The position numbers and the translations under genes were made by a program. Below the pieces are notes generated by a model that was not told the origin of the DNA, did no database searches, and saw only the letters and a program-made list of their open reading frames with translations. Below are positions 1 to 8,644 of a DNA stretch of 17,946 nt, piece after piece (the first letter of the stretch is position 1; every line of letters starts with the position of its first letter). Source of the stretch: Euryarchaeota archaeon UBA258 (GTDB lineage: Archaea > Thermoplasmatota > Poseidoniia > Poseidoniales > Poseidoniaceae); contig DAPR01000031.1 in the NCBI GenBank assembly GCA_002502605.1, forward strand, positions 5,871 through 23,816, read 5' to 3'.

Positions 1-882
1 CGTGGCTATGAAGGCTGGATTGGAGAATCATCAGAGGGCGATGATGCGTTCAGAAATGCCTTTGAAGAACATTTCCCTGAACCGGATTACAGCACCGAAG
101 AAGCAGGATCAAGCACGTTCGGTGCGGGCATCTTAGTTTGTTTATTCATTCTCATCATGCTCGGTTTACTCGGCGGTGCAATGGTTTTCATTCAAGGTAA
201 GGAATTTGGTTTCCCTGGTGCGATCCTGATTATGCTGATTGTTTTGGTTGGCCTATTCGGCGCATCAATCCTCGCTGATGAAGCGACGAGTGAAGAAGCC
301 GTTGTCAAACACATCACACCCCTCGACGCTGCGGCAATCGTTACGCAATTCGACAACACCAGCGACCACAGGTTCTCGATTGTGTTTGTCGGTGGTCCCG
401 AAGACGGCAACGCAACTGTTGGTGACACACACCCAAGCGTCGTCGACCAAGGCGGACCAGTTGATGGCTATGCCACATTCATGAGAGACAACCTATGGGC
501 TCCATTCGGAATCAGCGTTTCGATGCAATGGATTATTCTGGGTCTGTTTGTTGGTATTGCAATGGGTGCTGCTGGTGCTCAAGCAAGGTCGATGTTCTCA
601 ATGCTCATCCCTGAAACTCGAACCTCCGAATTCTTTGGTTTCTTTGGATTCTTAGGAAAGTCTGCGGCCATGATTGGTACCTTCCTGTATGGTATTGCCA
701 GTTCAACATTCGATAGCCGTGTGGCGATCTTAACGATCACAATCGTGATTCTTGCAGGTACTTACCTGACAAGCCGAGTGGACCTCGAAGAGGGGATCCG
801 AGTGGCTGCAGAAGAAGACAGGTTGGCCCGTGCAAATGGCATGGCAATGGCTGGTGAAACAGCCACACAAGAATCCAAGTAA
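1..882 (+). CDS. UMF1/Atg22-like MFS transporter, C-terminal part (5' end outside window)
   Basis: The reading frame is open from the first base, so this is the last 293 residues of a longer gene and not a protein starting at the internal ATG at 157. Two hydrophobic segments lie at about fragment residues 41-63 and 70-92, then a polar stretch of about 70 residues, then further membrane segments at about 165-190 and 200-245. The segment around ARSMFSMLIPETRTSEFFGF, followed by GKSAAMIGTFLYG, matches the conserved C-terminal signature of the UMF1 (Atg22-like) branch of the major facilitator superfamily, in which an R-S-hydrophobic-P-x(3)-(S/A)-E-F-F-G-F motif is typical. Members are integral membrane permeases; yeast Atg22 exports amino acids from the vacuole, but the prokaryotic substrate is unknown. 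The polar loop between membrane segments is unusually long. It lies 32 bases upstream of the acyltransferase gene on the same strand and may be co-transcribed with it. Confidence 0.8.
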   Translation, partial: RGYEGWIGESSEGDDAFRNAFEEHFPEPDYSTEEAGSSTFGAGILVCLFILIMLGLLGGAMVFIQGKEFGFPGAILIMLIVLVGLFGASILADEATSEEAVVKHITPLDAAAIVTQFDNTSDHRFSIVFVGGPEDGNATVGDTHPSVVDQGGPVDGYATFMRDNLWAPFGISVSMQWIILGLFVGIAMGAAGAQARSMFSMLIPETRTSEFFGFFGFLGKSAAMIGTFLYGIASSTFDSRVAILTITIVILAGTYLTSRVDLEEGIRVAAEEDRLARANGMAMAGETATQESK

Positions 883-914
883 GCATGGTCTTACGCTGAC
901 GAAGAGGGTTGTTC

Positions 915-1628
915 ATGAAACTCTTCTCAGTGGTGCAAAACCTCGGTTCTCTGGTCGTGCTTGGGGTGATGATTGTCGTTTGGGGTCTTCCTGCGGCCCC
1001 TGCCTTGCTGTTTTTTCAGTGGGCAAGCGAAGCAGTCACTTCTGAAACCTCATGGATTGAAGCCTCAATAACAGCCCTCTTGTTGTCAACATCTGCAGTC
1101 ATCTACATGATTTCGATGTTGGTGTTGTCTGCCTCATTGCAATTTTTGTTCACCATCAGGATCAAGCAGAAAAAGGTCGTACCGCTTCAATCAATGACCA
1201 CTGTACGTTGGGCTTTCTGCGGACAAATAGGACGTTGCACCCGTCCTGTATTGCAACACTTCGCCCCCTCTGTTTTGGCGAATCTGTACTACCAAGCCTG
1301 CGGGGCCAAGGTGGGCAGTGGGGCACAAATCAACACACCAAACTTGAACGACCCCAATTTGATCAGCATTGGAAAAAACGTCGTGATTGGCGGGGCTGCA
1401 ACGCTCAATGGCCATTTGGTCGAACGAGGCGAACTGGTGTTGAGTCCAATCACCATCGGCGACAATGCCCTGATTGGAACGGGTGTGATGATTCAGCCAG
1501 GCGTTCAGATTGGCGAGGGCGCAGTTATCGCTTCGCGCGCTGTTGTTCCAAAGTACAAGGTGATCCCTGCTGGTGAGGTATGGGGTGGTATTCCTGCGGT
1601 CAAAATCAAAGATTCATCCCGCCGTTGA
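915..1628 (+). CDS. Membrane-anchored left-handed beta-helix (hexapeptide repeat) acyltransferase
   Basis: A 237-residue protein. The ATG at 915 is preferred over the upstream TTG at 909 because a GAGGG-like ribosome-binding sequence lies at 904-908. Residues about 8-35 and 55-80 are strongly hydrophobic and predict two or more membrane segments. From about residue 120 the sequence follows the hexapeptide-repeat pattern of left-handed beta-helix acyltransferases, for example in ISIGKNVVIGGAATLNGH and ITIGDNALIGTGVMIQPG, ending in the family's typical IPAGEVWGGIPAVKIK closure. Such enzymes transfer an acetyl or other acyl group from CoA (or a carrier protein) to sugars or amino sugars. Similar beta-helix domains also occur at the C-terminus of some large adenylation-domain proteins. 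A role in modifying cell-envelope glycans or lipid headgroups is an inference from the membrane anchor. The donor and acceptor cannot be read from the sequence. Confidence 0.8.
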   Translation: MKLFSVVQNLGSLVVLGVMIVVWGLPAAPALLFFQWASEAVTSETSWIEASITALLLSTSAVIYMISMLVLSASLQFLFTIRIKQKKVVPLQSMTTVRWAFCGQIGRCTRPVLQHFAPSVLANLYYQACGAKVGSGAQINTPNLNDPNLISIGKNVVIGGAATLNGHLVERGELVLSPITIGDNALIGTGVMIQPGVQIGEGAVIASRAVVPKYKVIPAGEVWGGIPAVKIKDSSRR

Positions 1629-1744
1629 ATGATGAATACAGACTCCATCTCAAGCGTTTTGCTTCATCAATCAACAGCAATGGTCTTGAAGTGGCTACGG
1701 ATACGGCAACCTGTGCGCCATGCGCACGCTGGATGTGTCCAACG

Positions 1745-4066
1745 ATGGGTGTCGAAAAATCTGCATACCGCCAACCCGTAACACCTCAAGGTCTGAAGGC
1801 CATTGAGAAGGGTACGTTGACGTGGTTGGATGACGACATGTACAACAACCTCAACACTGGAGTTTTGGAACAATACCTTGAGGAAAAGAACCTCGAAGAA
1901 TCGTTTGAAGTGTCGCACTGGAACACATCAAAGGTGCTCTACGGAATTGCTATTGGAGCTGTCTTTTCAGGAGTTACCGCCTACATTGGTCTCAAACTTG
2001 GTCTTGCCATTTCAGCAGCCTGGTACATCGCTTACTTGCTTGGTATGGCCCTCAAATGGTCGCCTTCGGAAGTCAACATCGCAACTTCAGCAACCACCGG
2101 TGCTACCCACGCATCAACTGGATTTATCTTCACCTTCCCAGCGATTTTCCTTCTCGCTTCTGATGCTCGATATGAATTGGCCACCGGACCGCTGATTTCG
2201 AACGCCGATACGTTCAATCTGGCCTTTGTCGGTATTGTTGCCAGCATGTTTGCTGGGTTCTTGGGAATCATGTACTTCATCATCTTTAGGCGTGTTTGGC
2301 TTGTCGAAGATCCACTGCCGTTACCGGGCTTTGAAGCCACACTCAAGATGCTTGATATCGCCTCTGATGTCAACACTGGTGCAGTGGAACACGCACGTGA
2401 ATCACTCAAGACAATCGGGGTATGGACCAGCGTCACCATGTTTGGATTGTTCTTGGTCGAATACCCTCTCATTTGGGTCGGCGACCGCAAGTTGGCCCTG
2501 CTTGATTGGCTTGCAGAAACATTGGCGATTGGGGATTATGGCCTGGCCAGTTTCTATTCAAGCGGTAAAATTCACCAACCATCCGGTATTGACAGCGAGG
2601 GTGTATCGCTTGGGTACACCAACTGGACCGAATCAACCGCTTGGAATCCATTTGCCTACACCTACGTCGGTATTGCCCTCACGCCTTCCATGTTCGCCAT
2701 TGGTTGGTTCATGAAAACCCGAGTCGCATTCCTTGTCAACCTTGGAACGCTTGTTGGTTGGTTCTTCCTCGTGCCGCTCGTTGTCTGGTTCAACTTCCCA
2801 ATTTACGATGCAATGTCGCAATCCAATGTCCCAATCCAATCCTATGCAAGCGGCGGTGGGGCACCGTTGCAGATGATCGCCTTCTCCAATTCCGTGCGAA
2901 CCATTGCAATCGGTTCCATCGTTGGAGGTGGAATGTTTGGTCTGGCAAAGATGTACAAGACGTTCCTCAACATCTTTTCCGACATCGGGACTGCCTTCAA
3001 GGGCGAAGGCAGCCAAGAGTACATGGAAGGCAAGGGCTGGTATGAATGGCCTCTCAAACACATTCCAATCTTCATGGGCGTGACCTTCGTTGCTATGTTG
3101 TTGATTTTCACCGTTGGTGGATTCTCTGTTCTCGCGTCGTTGGTGTTCGCAACCGTACTCATCATGACCACCTTCTTGCTTGGAGCAATCGCAGTCCGAG
3201 TGATGGGTGAAACTGGAATCGAACCTGTTTCTGGAACCTCTTTCATCGTGCTTTTGATGCTGCTCGGTGTCTTCCTTAACGCCCAGGATTTGCTGCAGCT
3301 CAGCACCCAAGACGCAGTGCTTTTGGGTCTTGTTGGAACAACCGTTTTCGGATCTGCCATCTCAATGTCCGGGACTGTAATCGGTGATTACAAGAACAGC
3401 TTGTACATTGGTAACCGACCATACCACATCTCAAAGGGCAACATCATGGGTGTTGTTCCTGGTGCGATCATTGGTGCTGGTGTTGCTATCTTCCTCTCAA
3501 AGCAATTGGCGGATGGAAACATCTCATTGATGGCCCCTCAAGCAAATGCCTTTGCTACCTTCTCGGTGATCTTCGCAGAACGTCAAGGCAACCTCTACCT
3601 GCTTGCCCTCGGTTTCTTACTCGGAATGTTTGTCGAATGGGCCACAGGAATGGGCACTTCATTCGGTCTTGGTATGTACCTCGACATTCCACACACGCTC
3701 CCGATGCTGATTGGCGGTGTTGCTCGTGATTCATGGGAAGAGAAGAAACTCAAGCCTCGCATCGATGCCATCAAAGAAAAAGAGGGCACGACCGCTGCAG
3801 AAAAGAAACGGGCCCTCATCCTCCTGAGTACCTTCATGGTGGCAGCAGGTCTCTTGACTGGCGAAGCCTTCTTTGGCACAGAATCGAGTATTCTTTCCTT
3901 CGTCGACACCCTTGTTCCAAACCCAGATGGGGCAGGATGGTACATTGGCCGCATGGTTTCCTTTATCGGATTGAACCTCGCCATTGGCGGAGGAATTTAC
4001 CTTCTGTTCAAGCGAGCAGGCGTCATTGGCGGCGAAAAGACCGTCGATGCAGTGCTGGAAAACTGA
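1745..4066 (+). CDS. OPT-family (oligopeptide transporter superfamily) membrane transporter
   Basis: A very hydrophobic 773-residue protein with roughly 14-16 predicted membrane segments after a soluble N-terminus of about 60 residues. The first membrane region (GIAIGAVFSGVTAYIGLKLG) and later glycine-rich segments such as RVMGETGIEPVSGTSF and SMSGTVIGDYKNSLY fit the prokaryotic OPT superfamily, which imports peptides or metal chelates with protons. An extracytoplasmic loop of about 60 residues sits near one third of the length. The substrate cannot be predicted. The frame stays open upstream to an ATG at 1580, but that start would overlap the acyltransferase by 49 bases and add a Cys-rich, non-family stretch. 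The ATG at 1745 is therefore preferred; the ATG at 1733 is an alternative. The EamA transporter starts 10 bases after the stop, which suggests co-transcription of several permeases. Confidence 0.85.
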   Translation: MGVEKSAYRQPVTPQGLKAIEKGTLTWLDDDMYNNLNTGVLEQYLEEKNLEESFEVSHWNTSKVLYGIAIGAVFSGVTAYIGLKLGLAISAAWYIAYLLGMALKWSPSEVNIATSATTGATHASTGFIFTFPAIFLLASDARYELATGPLISNADTFNLAFVGIVASMFAGFLGIMYFIIFRRVWLVEDPLPLPGFEATLKMLDIASDVNTGAVEHARESLKTIGVWTSVTMFGLFLVEYPLIWVGDRKLALLDWLAETLAIGDYGLASFYSSGKIHQPSGIDSEGVSLGYTNWTESTAWNPFAYTYVGIALTPSMFAIGWFMKTRVAFLVNLGTLVGWFFLVPLVVWFNFPIYDAMSQSNVPIQSYASGGGAPLQMIAFSNSVRTIAIGSIVGGGMFGLAKMYKTFLNIFSDIGTAFKGEGSQEYMEGKGWYEWPLKHIPIFMGVTFVAMLLIFTVGGFSVLASLVFATVLIMTTFLLGAIAVRVMGETGIEPVSGTSFIVLLMLLGVFLNAQDLLQLSTQDAVLLGLVGTTVFGSAISMSGTVIGDYKNSLYIGNRPYHISKGNIMGVVPGAIIGAGVAIFLSKQLADGNISLMAPQANAFATFSVIFAERQGNLYLLALGFLLGMFVEWATGMGTSFGLGMYLDIPHTLPMLIGGVARDSWEEKKLKPRIDAIKEKEGTTAAEKKRALILLSTFMVAAGLLTGEAFFGTESSILSFVDTLVPNPDGAGWYIGRMVSFIGLNLAIGGGIYLLFKRAGVIGGEKTVDAVLEN

Positions 4067-4076
4067 GCGTGATTGA

Positions 4077-5054
4077 ATGAGCCAAACCAAACCCCCCGCA
4101 TGGGTTTGGGGACTCCTCGTTGCAGCGGTGTTCGGTGTTTCGAGCGCTGGAACACTTCTTCAGCAAATTGACTTAGATCCCTTGCTCAAGGCCTCATGGC
4201 GCTTGCAATTGACATCCGTGGTGCTGTTTCCGTTCGCCATTTGGCAGTGGCGTCAACAACCAGAGGCGGTGAAGCAACAGATGTTTGAACGCCGTACCCT
4301 TGGCATTTTGGCGTTGAGTGGCCTTGCGTTGGCGTTGCATTTTGGTTCTTGGGTGGCCAGCCTGAAGTACACCACCTTGACGCATTCCTTGCTGTTCGTA
4401 ACCGCTCATCCGCTCATCGTTGTAGCGGGAATGTTTTTGCTTGGTTTCATGGCCATTGGTGTGCGTAAACCCACACGGCGTGAACTCGCTGGTGCCTTGA
4501 TTGGATTCTGTGGCGCAGCATTGACGTTGTTCGATGAAGGGACAACACAGGGGGACCAGACGGTGACGATTTTGGGGGATTCGCTCGCTTTGCTGGGCGC
4601 GCTGACGGTGGTTGGTTACATTGTCTGTGGACGTATTCTTCGTACATGGATGCCCATTTTCCTCTATGCGTTCCCTGTGACGCTGTTAGGGGCAGTGCTT
4701 TTGCTTCCCGCTTCGTTCTTGGTGGAGAACGATTTTGCCATTCATGGTGTCTTTGGTTGGGTTCAACCTGAGTTTTTCTATTGGTTCCTTGCCTTGGCTT
4801 TGATCGCAGGCCTTCTCGGTCATACAGGACTGAACACCTGCCTGAAGTACCTCTCACCGCTGGTGATTTCAGCTTGTGTCACATTGGAACCAGTCATCGG
4901 TTCGTTCATCGGTTATGTGTTGTTTGACACGGATTTACCGGGTCGTTGGACATGGATTGGTGGGGCGGTTTTGATGGTCGGTTTGATGCTGATTGTGACG
5001 GCCATGCCCAGTGAGGAAGATACGAAGGATGAAACGGCATCGGTGCCTCAGTGA
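4077..5054 (+). CDS. EamA/DMT-superfamily permease (RhaT/YdcZ-like drug/metabolite transporter)
   Basis: A 325-residue membrane protein with about ten hydrophobic segments arranged as two EamA repeats, roughly residues 8-150 and 165-310. Typical family features include the segment ALHFGSWVASLKYTTLTHS in the first repeat and, in the second, GLNTCLKYLSPLVISACVTL followed by EPVIGSFIGYVLF, where a Glu-Pro turn is near-universal in EamA proteins. The C-terminus is a charged tail (EEDTKDET). These permeases export or import small metabolites such as amino acids or nucleosides, and the substrate here is unknown. The ATG at 4077 follows the OPT stop by 10 bases. The stop codon overlaps the GTG start of surE (GTGA-type overlap at 5051-5054), so translational coupling with surE is likely. 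Confidence 0.85.
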   Translation: MSQTKPPAWVWGLLVAAVFGVSSAGTLLQQIDLDPLLKASWRLQLTSVVLFPFAIWQWRQQPEAVKQQMFERRTLGILALSGLALALHFGSWVASLKYTTLTHSLLFVTAHPLIVVAGMFLLGFMAIGVRKPTRRELAGALIGFCGAALTLFDEGTTQGDQTVTILGDSLALLGALTVVGYIVCGRILRTWMPIFLYAFPVTLLGAVLLLPASFLVENDFAIHGVFGWVQPEFFYWFLALALIAGLLGHTGLNTCLKYLSPLVISACVTLEPVIGSFIGYVLFDTDLPGRWTWIGGAVLMVGLMLIVTAMPSEEDTKDETASVPQ

Positions 5055-6058
5055 AGTTGAGCACCATGGTCAATGACACTCCTGAAGCCGGTTGGCTCCT
5101 TCTCACCAACGATGACGGCATTGAAGCACCTGGATTTCGATTGCTTGCTCAAGCCCTGAATGAAGCAGGCCATGCCATCATCGCCTTCGCACCATCGGAC
5201 AACAATTCCGCAGCTGGAATGCGAATCAATCTGATGAAACCAATGAACCTCCGTGCACGCGATGACTTGATCAGTGAATGGAGTTTAGATGAAAGCAAAG
5301 CTCCAGTTCGTTTGTTCGAATTAGACGGAACACCCTGCGACACAATGATTGTCGCCTTAGACGGTGGAATCGAGCACGTAGCGCCGAACATCGTTCCTCG
5401 GCTGGTCGTATCGGGTGTGAACCTCGGCCCAAACATGTCACAAGATTCCTATCACAGTGGTACCATGGGAGCAGCACGAGAAGCAGGTCTGTATGGAATG
5501 CCAGCCATCGCCTCCTCGCTTGGTTCGTTTGAATTGGAAGGCATGGAACAAGCGGTGAAGGCCACCGTCGATTTGATTGAAGTCGTCCTCGATGTTCTCC
5601 CATTGGTTCCTGAAAATCTAAGGCGACCCCATGTCGATGTGTCCGCCAGCCATCTGACTCGATGGCCTGATGTTCCAGAACACCCGGCTTGGCGTGACGA
5701 CCCAAAGCAAGCGCTTAGGACTGCATTCCGCCATGGTGAACTCATGCTCAACCTCAACGTACCACCTGCTTGGAATGGCGAAGTCACAACCACACGTCTT
5801 GGAATGCGCTGGTACCGCAATGCCGTTAGTTTTGGGACTGCACAAGCCGATCAAACTGCATTGTTCACGATTGGAGGGGCCACGATTGACCACACGCCAG
5901 TGCCACAAAGCGACTGCGACGCAGTTGATGCAGGAAGAGCGAGCGTCAGTTGCCTACCAGTTTGGCCTCAGACACATCCATTGGCTTTGGATGACGGCTT
6001 GCTCAAGTGGGTCTTGGAAGCATCGGAAGGTGGCTATCCCGCTTGGATTCAGTCGTGA
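5051..6058 (+). CDS. surE: SurE 5'/3'-nucleotidase (survival protein family)
   Basis: SurE enzymes are metal-dependent phosphatases that dephosphorylate nucleoside monophosphates. The motifs are all visible: LLLTNDDG with the metal-binding pair D21-D22, APSDNNSAAG with the ligand serine at about residue 53, DGTPCDT at residues 92-98, SGVNLGPN with N124, and YHSGTMGAAREA shortly after. At 335 residues it is longer than typical SurE (about 250-270), mainly through a C-terminal extension. The GTG at 5051 overlaps the stop of the upstream permease. An ATG at 5066 (MVNDTPEAG) is an equally reasonable start and would give 330 residues. The 3' end overlaps the convergent trmY gene by 10 bases. Assignment to the family is firm; the physiological substrate is not known. 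Confidence 0.93.
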   Translation: MKLSTMVNDTPEAGWLLLTNDDGIEAPGFRLLAQALNEAGHAIIAFAPSDNNSAAGMRINLMKPMNLRARDDLISEWSLDESKAPVRLFELDGTPCDTMIVALDGGIEHVAPNIVPRLVVSGVNLGPNMSQDSYHSGTMGAAREAGLYGMPAIASSLGSFELEGMEQAVKATVDLIEVVLDVLPLVPENLRRPHVDVSASHLTRWPDVPEHPAWRDDPKQALRTAFRHGELMLNLNVPPAWNGEVTTTRLGMRWYRNAVSFGTAQADQTALFTIGGATIDHTPVPQSDCDAVDAGRASVSCLPVWPQTHPLALDDGLLKWVLEASEGGYPAWIQS

Positions 6059-6717
6059 TTGAAGTTCAATTCAACACCTTCATCCATCAGAAAGTGGCAT
6101 ACAGCAACGGCCATGTGACCTTGAAGCCAAGCATCACCCAGCGATCGCATCACCATTTTGGACTTGAGTTCATCATTCAAGGGCTGGTCATCACTTAAGA
6201 CAAATCCAACATCGATCCCTTCAATTTCAAATGCATCCCGATCTCCTGTTGCTTTCGAATGCGGCACACTGACTGACGGCAACATCGCATTTGTCGCCCA
6301 GAGACGTGGGGCATCTGCTTCGAGGGCAATGGTGGTCGCCTCGCCCCACTCCCCGAGTGTGTGACTGATGTCGCCTCCACTGTCATAGATTCCTGAGGAC
6401 CGTTCAACCCATTGTCCACGCGCCGGCAAAGGTAACTTGATCACTTTAGCAATCTGTCCTGCAACAGCACGTTCCTCTGCATGAAGGCCTTTCAATTCAG
6501 AACCAACAAATTTGATCCGACGTGACGGGCCTGGCCCACCCATCAAATGGAGGGTCACTTCGGTGTCGTGCCTCAATCCATGGCTTGTTAGAAGTCCTGC
6601 CATCAACGCACGAACAAGCACATCCATGCGTCCTGCTGCACCTGCCATGTCGTTCAGTGGCAACTTGCCTTTGGACATGGCTCGGTGACCGATGATTGCA
6701 AATCTACGCACAACCAC
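6049..6717 (-). CDS. trmY: tRNA (pseudouridine-54 N1)-methyltransferase TrmY
   Basis: TrmY is a SPOUT-fold, SAM-dependent methyltransferase that makes N1-methylpseudouridine at position 54 of archaeal tRNAs. The 222-residue product begins VVRRFAIIGHRAMSKG and carries the family signatures AGAAGRMDVLVRA (about residues 25-37), LHLMGGPGPSRRIKFVGSEL and LHAEERAVAG. A C-terminal segment VGFVLSDDQPL corresponds to the knotted SAM-binding region (in relatives, a G-D/S-D-x loop). The first codon is a GTG at 6717; a second GTG at 6711 is also possible, and no ATG lies at the family N-terminus. It sits 3 bases downstream of the coaBC-like gene, so the two are probably co-transcribed, and it converges on surE with a 10-base overlap. 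TrmY is mostly restricted to archaea, which supports the domain assignment. Confidence 0.92.
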   Translation of the reverse strand: MVVRRFAIIGHRAMSKGKLPLNDMAGAAGRMDVLVRALMAGLLTSHGLRHDTEVTLHLMGGPGPSRRIKFVGSELKGLHAEERAVAGQIAKVIKLPLPARGQWVERSSGIYDSGGDISHTLGEWGEATTIALEADAPRLWATNAMLPSVSVPHSKATGDRDAFEIEGIDVGFVLSDDQPLNDELKSKMVMRSLGDAWLQGHMAVAVCHFLMDEGVELNFNHD

Positions 6718-6720
6718 ACC

Positions 6721-7911
6721 TCAGCGTTCAATGAAGGTCCTGATTGCATCGCACATTTTCGATTCATCTTCAAGGACAAAATGGCTGCCATAAGCATCGA
6801 CAAGGTAGCCCCGTGGTTTCCCTGAATCGCCTAAGTCCTCCAAACGGTTGGCAACCACTGCAGTCATTCCTGCTTTCTCGATTTGGGCCGTTGCTCGGTA
6901 GATCAAATCTTTCTGCTTTATTCCTGATTCAAGTTTGAACCCGATCCGGACTGCATCAGCGCATCGTTGTTTGAGCGCCAAAATGTGCTTTTCACTTTCG
7001 ATAAGTTCGATGCTCAGTGAACCTTGTTGGCTCGCCATCTTTCCTTCAGCCGGGGTGCCCACGACATAGTCGAGAACTGCAGCAGCATGGACCCAAGCAT
7101 CGATGGAATCGTTGGCGAGAGCGTTCAATTCATTGAGCATTTGTTGAGGTTGAGGGGCACGGATGACAAGCGGGAGCCATGCCGGTTGTGAAGCGGTTGT
7201 GACACCGGCAACACATGTGACGTCATGTCCATGTCGGTAAAGATCGTCAGCGAGAGCAAATCCAGTCGCACCACTGCTGTAATTTTGAACGAAGCGCACA
7301 TCGTCGATAGGGGATTGTGTAGCGCCCAGGGTAATGACGACTGATTTTCGATCAGGTCGGGCTTTGTTCATTTGGTGGCAAAAAATGGCAACCGTTGTTT
7401 CATGGGCGGGAGTTTTACGCTTCCCCTCTTCTTCTTGACCCCACAGCACATTGATGCCGTTTTCACGTGCCCTGAGAACGAGGTCATCGGTCATTGGGTC
7501 GTTGGCCAAATCAATGTGCATGCTTGGCACCATCATGATCGGAGCGCTACGGCTTCGTGCAACGCTGAGCGCCATCAACAAAGGACCATTTTGCAAGCCG
7601 TGGAGGTAGGACGCGAGGGTCTCTCTTGTGGTTGGGACAACAAGAACTCCATCGACTGAGTTGAGGGCTTCCATATCACCATCCCAATCGGTGATTACAT
7701 TGCCCTGTGTGGCCCAGCGGACGGCGAGTGGTGTAATGATTCTTTGAGCGGCCTTTGTCATGACCACGGTCAGGGTTGCGCCATGGCGACGCAACTCTCG
7801 AGCAATGCGTACCGTATCGACGGCAGCGATTCCTCCTGTGACGCCAAGCAAAACATGGCGGCCTGCAAGGGCGGCCCCGTGTGGCTCAACATCAGTGTCA
7901 CGCACCGCCAT
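6721..7911 (-). CDS. coaBC: Diverged CoaBC (phosphopantothenoylcysteine synthetase/decarboxylase)
   Basis: CoaBC makes 4'-phosphopantetheine for coenzyme A by joining cysteine to phosphopantothenate (CoaB) and decarboxylating the product (CoaC, FMN-dependent). The 396-residue protein has an N-terminal flavoprotein domain starting GRHVLLGVTGGIAAVDTVRI (residues 18-37) and a C-terminal CoaB domain with VVITLGATQSPIDDVRFVQN (191-210), YSSGATGFALAD, a HAAAVLDY segment and IGFKLES. Several normally invariant positions differ. The CoaC PASANT-type motif reads PTTRET (93-98), the PxMN motif reads PSMH (129-132), the upstream catalytic His position appears to be Asp79, and the CoaB KIKK-type motif is reduced to KMAS. 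The frame is open to 8106, but the ATG at 7911 (MAVRDTDVEP) is chosen because the extra 65 residues do not resemble the family. Function as CoaBC is likely for the family but uncertain for the decarboxylase half. Confidence 0.8.
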   Translation of the reverse strand: MAVRDTDVEPHGAALAGRHVLLGVTGGIAAVDTVRIARELRRHGATLTVVMTKAAQRIITPLAVRWATQGNVITDWDGDMEALNSVDGVLVVPTTRETLASYLHGLQNGPLLMALSVARSRSAPIMMVPSMHIDLANDPMTDDLVLRARENGINVLWGQEEEGKRKTPAHETTVAIFCHQMNKARPDRKSVVITLGATQSPIDDVRFVQNYSSGATGFALADDLYRHGHDVTCVAGVTTASQPAWLPLVIRAPQPQQMLNELNALANDSIDAWVHAAAVLDYVVGTPAEGKMASQQGSLSIELIESEKHILALKQRCADAVRIGFKLESGIKQKDLIYRATAQIEKAGMTAVVANRLEDLGDSGKPRGYLVDAYGSHFVLEDESKMCDAIRTFIER

Positions 7912-8055
7912 GGTGATGCCACTCTGCCAACCAACATGATTGCTTCGGCGTTGATTTGCACAGATGTTTCGGCCCCAGAACCATAGCCTCAAGATGGGCC
8001 GGTCTGTGGAAAAGCCATGGCGGGTGGGCGAGGTGACGACCTTGTTGTGGCAGGG

Positions 8056-8625
8056 ATGCGTCCACAATCCTTTGGAAATGCTTCCAACCCTTACGATCCA
8101 ATTCACCGCGGCACCACGTTCATCTTGTTGATCGACAGCCTCATTTTGCTGTTTGCAGCTTTTGGTACACTCAACGCTCTAGCCCCCTCTGCTCAGGAGG
8201 CCGTTCTCGGTCTCTTGGCTGCCTGCTTGACGGTGACATGGCTCGCCTACCGTCGTAAATCGAAGCCAGCATACTGGGTAGGTGCCGCAGTGATCAGCAT
8301 CGCCTCGTTCATTTTCCTCGTGTACGCGCTGCTTCTTTTGGTCGCAAGCAGTTTCTTGATGGCGTTTCTTATGATTTGGGCATGTTTGGGTTCGAGTCGC
8401 AGGGTTGCGACACATTTCCATCCTGGCTACAAGCATGCATACCACAACACCACGGAAATCATTCCAGATTTACCCTTGGAAGCAGGTGAAATGTATGCTG
8501 CTTGCCCAACATGTCTTGCCGTGCTTGCCATTCGTCCAGCGATGCTCCATTCAAGCGACAGATGCCCGCACTGCCAAAATCAACTGGTGAGCGATGAGCT
8601 TACCTCAAAGTATGAGCAAGAGTGA
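8056..8625 (+). CDS. Small membrane protein with C-terminal zinc ribbon
   Basis: I do not recognise a named family. The 189-residue product (start at ATG 8056) has hydrophobic segments at about residues 21-42, 49-66 and 73-110, predicting three or four membrane passes. A cytosolic-looking tail follows, with two CxxC pairs: CPTC at residues 150-153 and CPHC at 170-173, separated by 16 residues. This spacing is that of a zinc ribbon. The frame is open upstream to an ATG at 8017, but that adds a Gly/Asp-rich stretch without membrane character. The CoaBC-like gene is divergent, with 144 bases between the two starts and no convincing TATA element. The 3' end faces the coiled-coil gene with a gap of 19 bases. 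Such membrane-plus-zinc-ribbon proteins could mediate protein or nucleic acid contacts at the membrane, but no function can be assigned. Confidence 0.7.
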   Translation: MRPQSFGNASNPYDPIHRGTTFILLIDSLILLFAAFGTLNALAPSAQEAVLGLLAACLTVTWLAYRRKSKPAYWVGAAVISIASFIFLVYALLLLVASSFLMAFLMIWACLGSSRRVATHFHPGYKHAYHNTTEIIPDLPLEAGEMYAACPTCLAVLAIRPAMLHSSDRCPHCQNQLVSDELTSKYEQE

Positions 8626-8644
8626 ACCATCGGAATCGGTGGCT

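Noticed and set aside
1580..1744. N-terminal extension of the OPT transporter to the ATG at 1580
   Set aside because: It would overlap the acyltransferase gene by 49 bases and adds a Cys-rich stretch unlike OPT N-termini; the ATG at 1745 gives a normal family start.
2633..3310. 225-codon open frame on the minus strand inside the OPT gene
   Set aside because: His/Glu-rich composition is that of an antisense shadow of a hydrophobic membrane protein; no domain is visible.
7912..8106. 65-residue N-terminal extension of the CoaBC-like protein
   Set aside because: The sequence does not resemble the family, and the ATG at 7911 precedes the conserved flavin-binding start at normal distance; the extension would also overlap the divergent gene.
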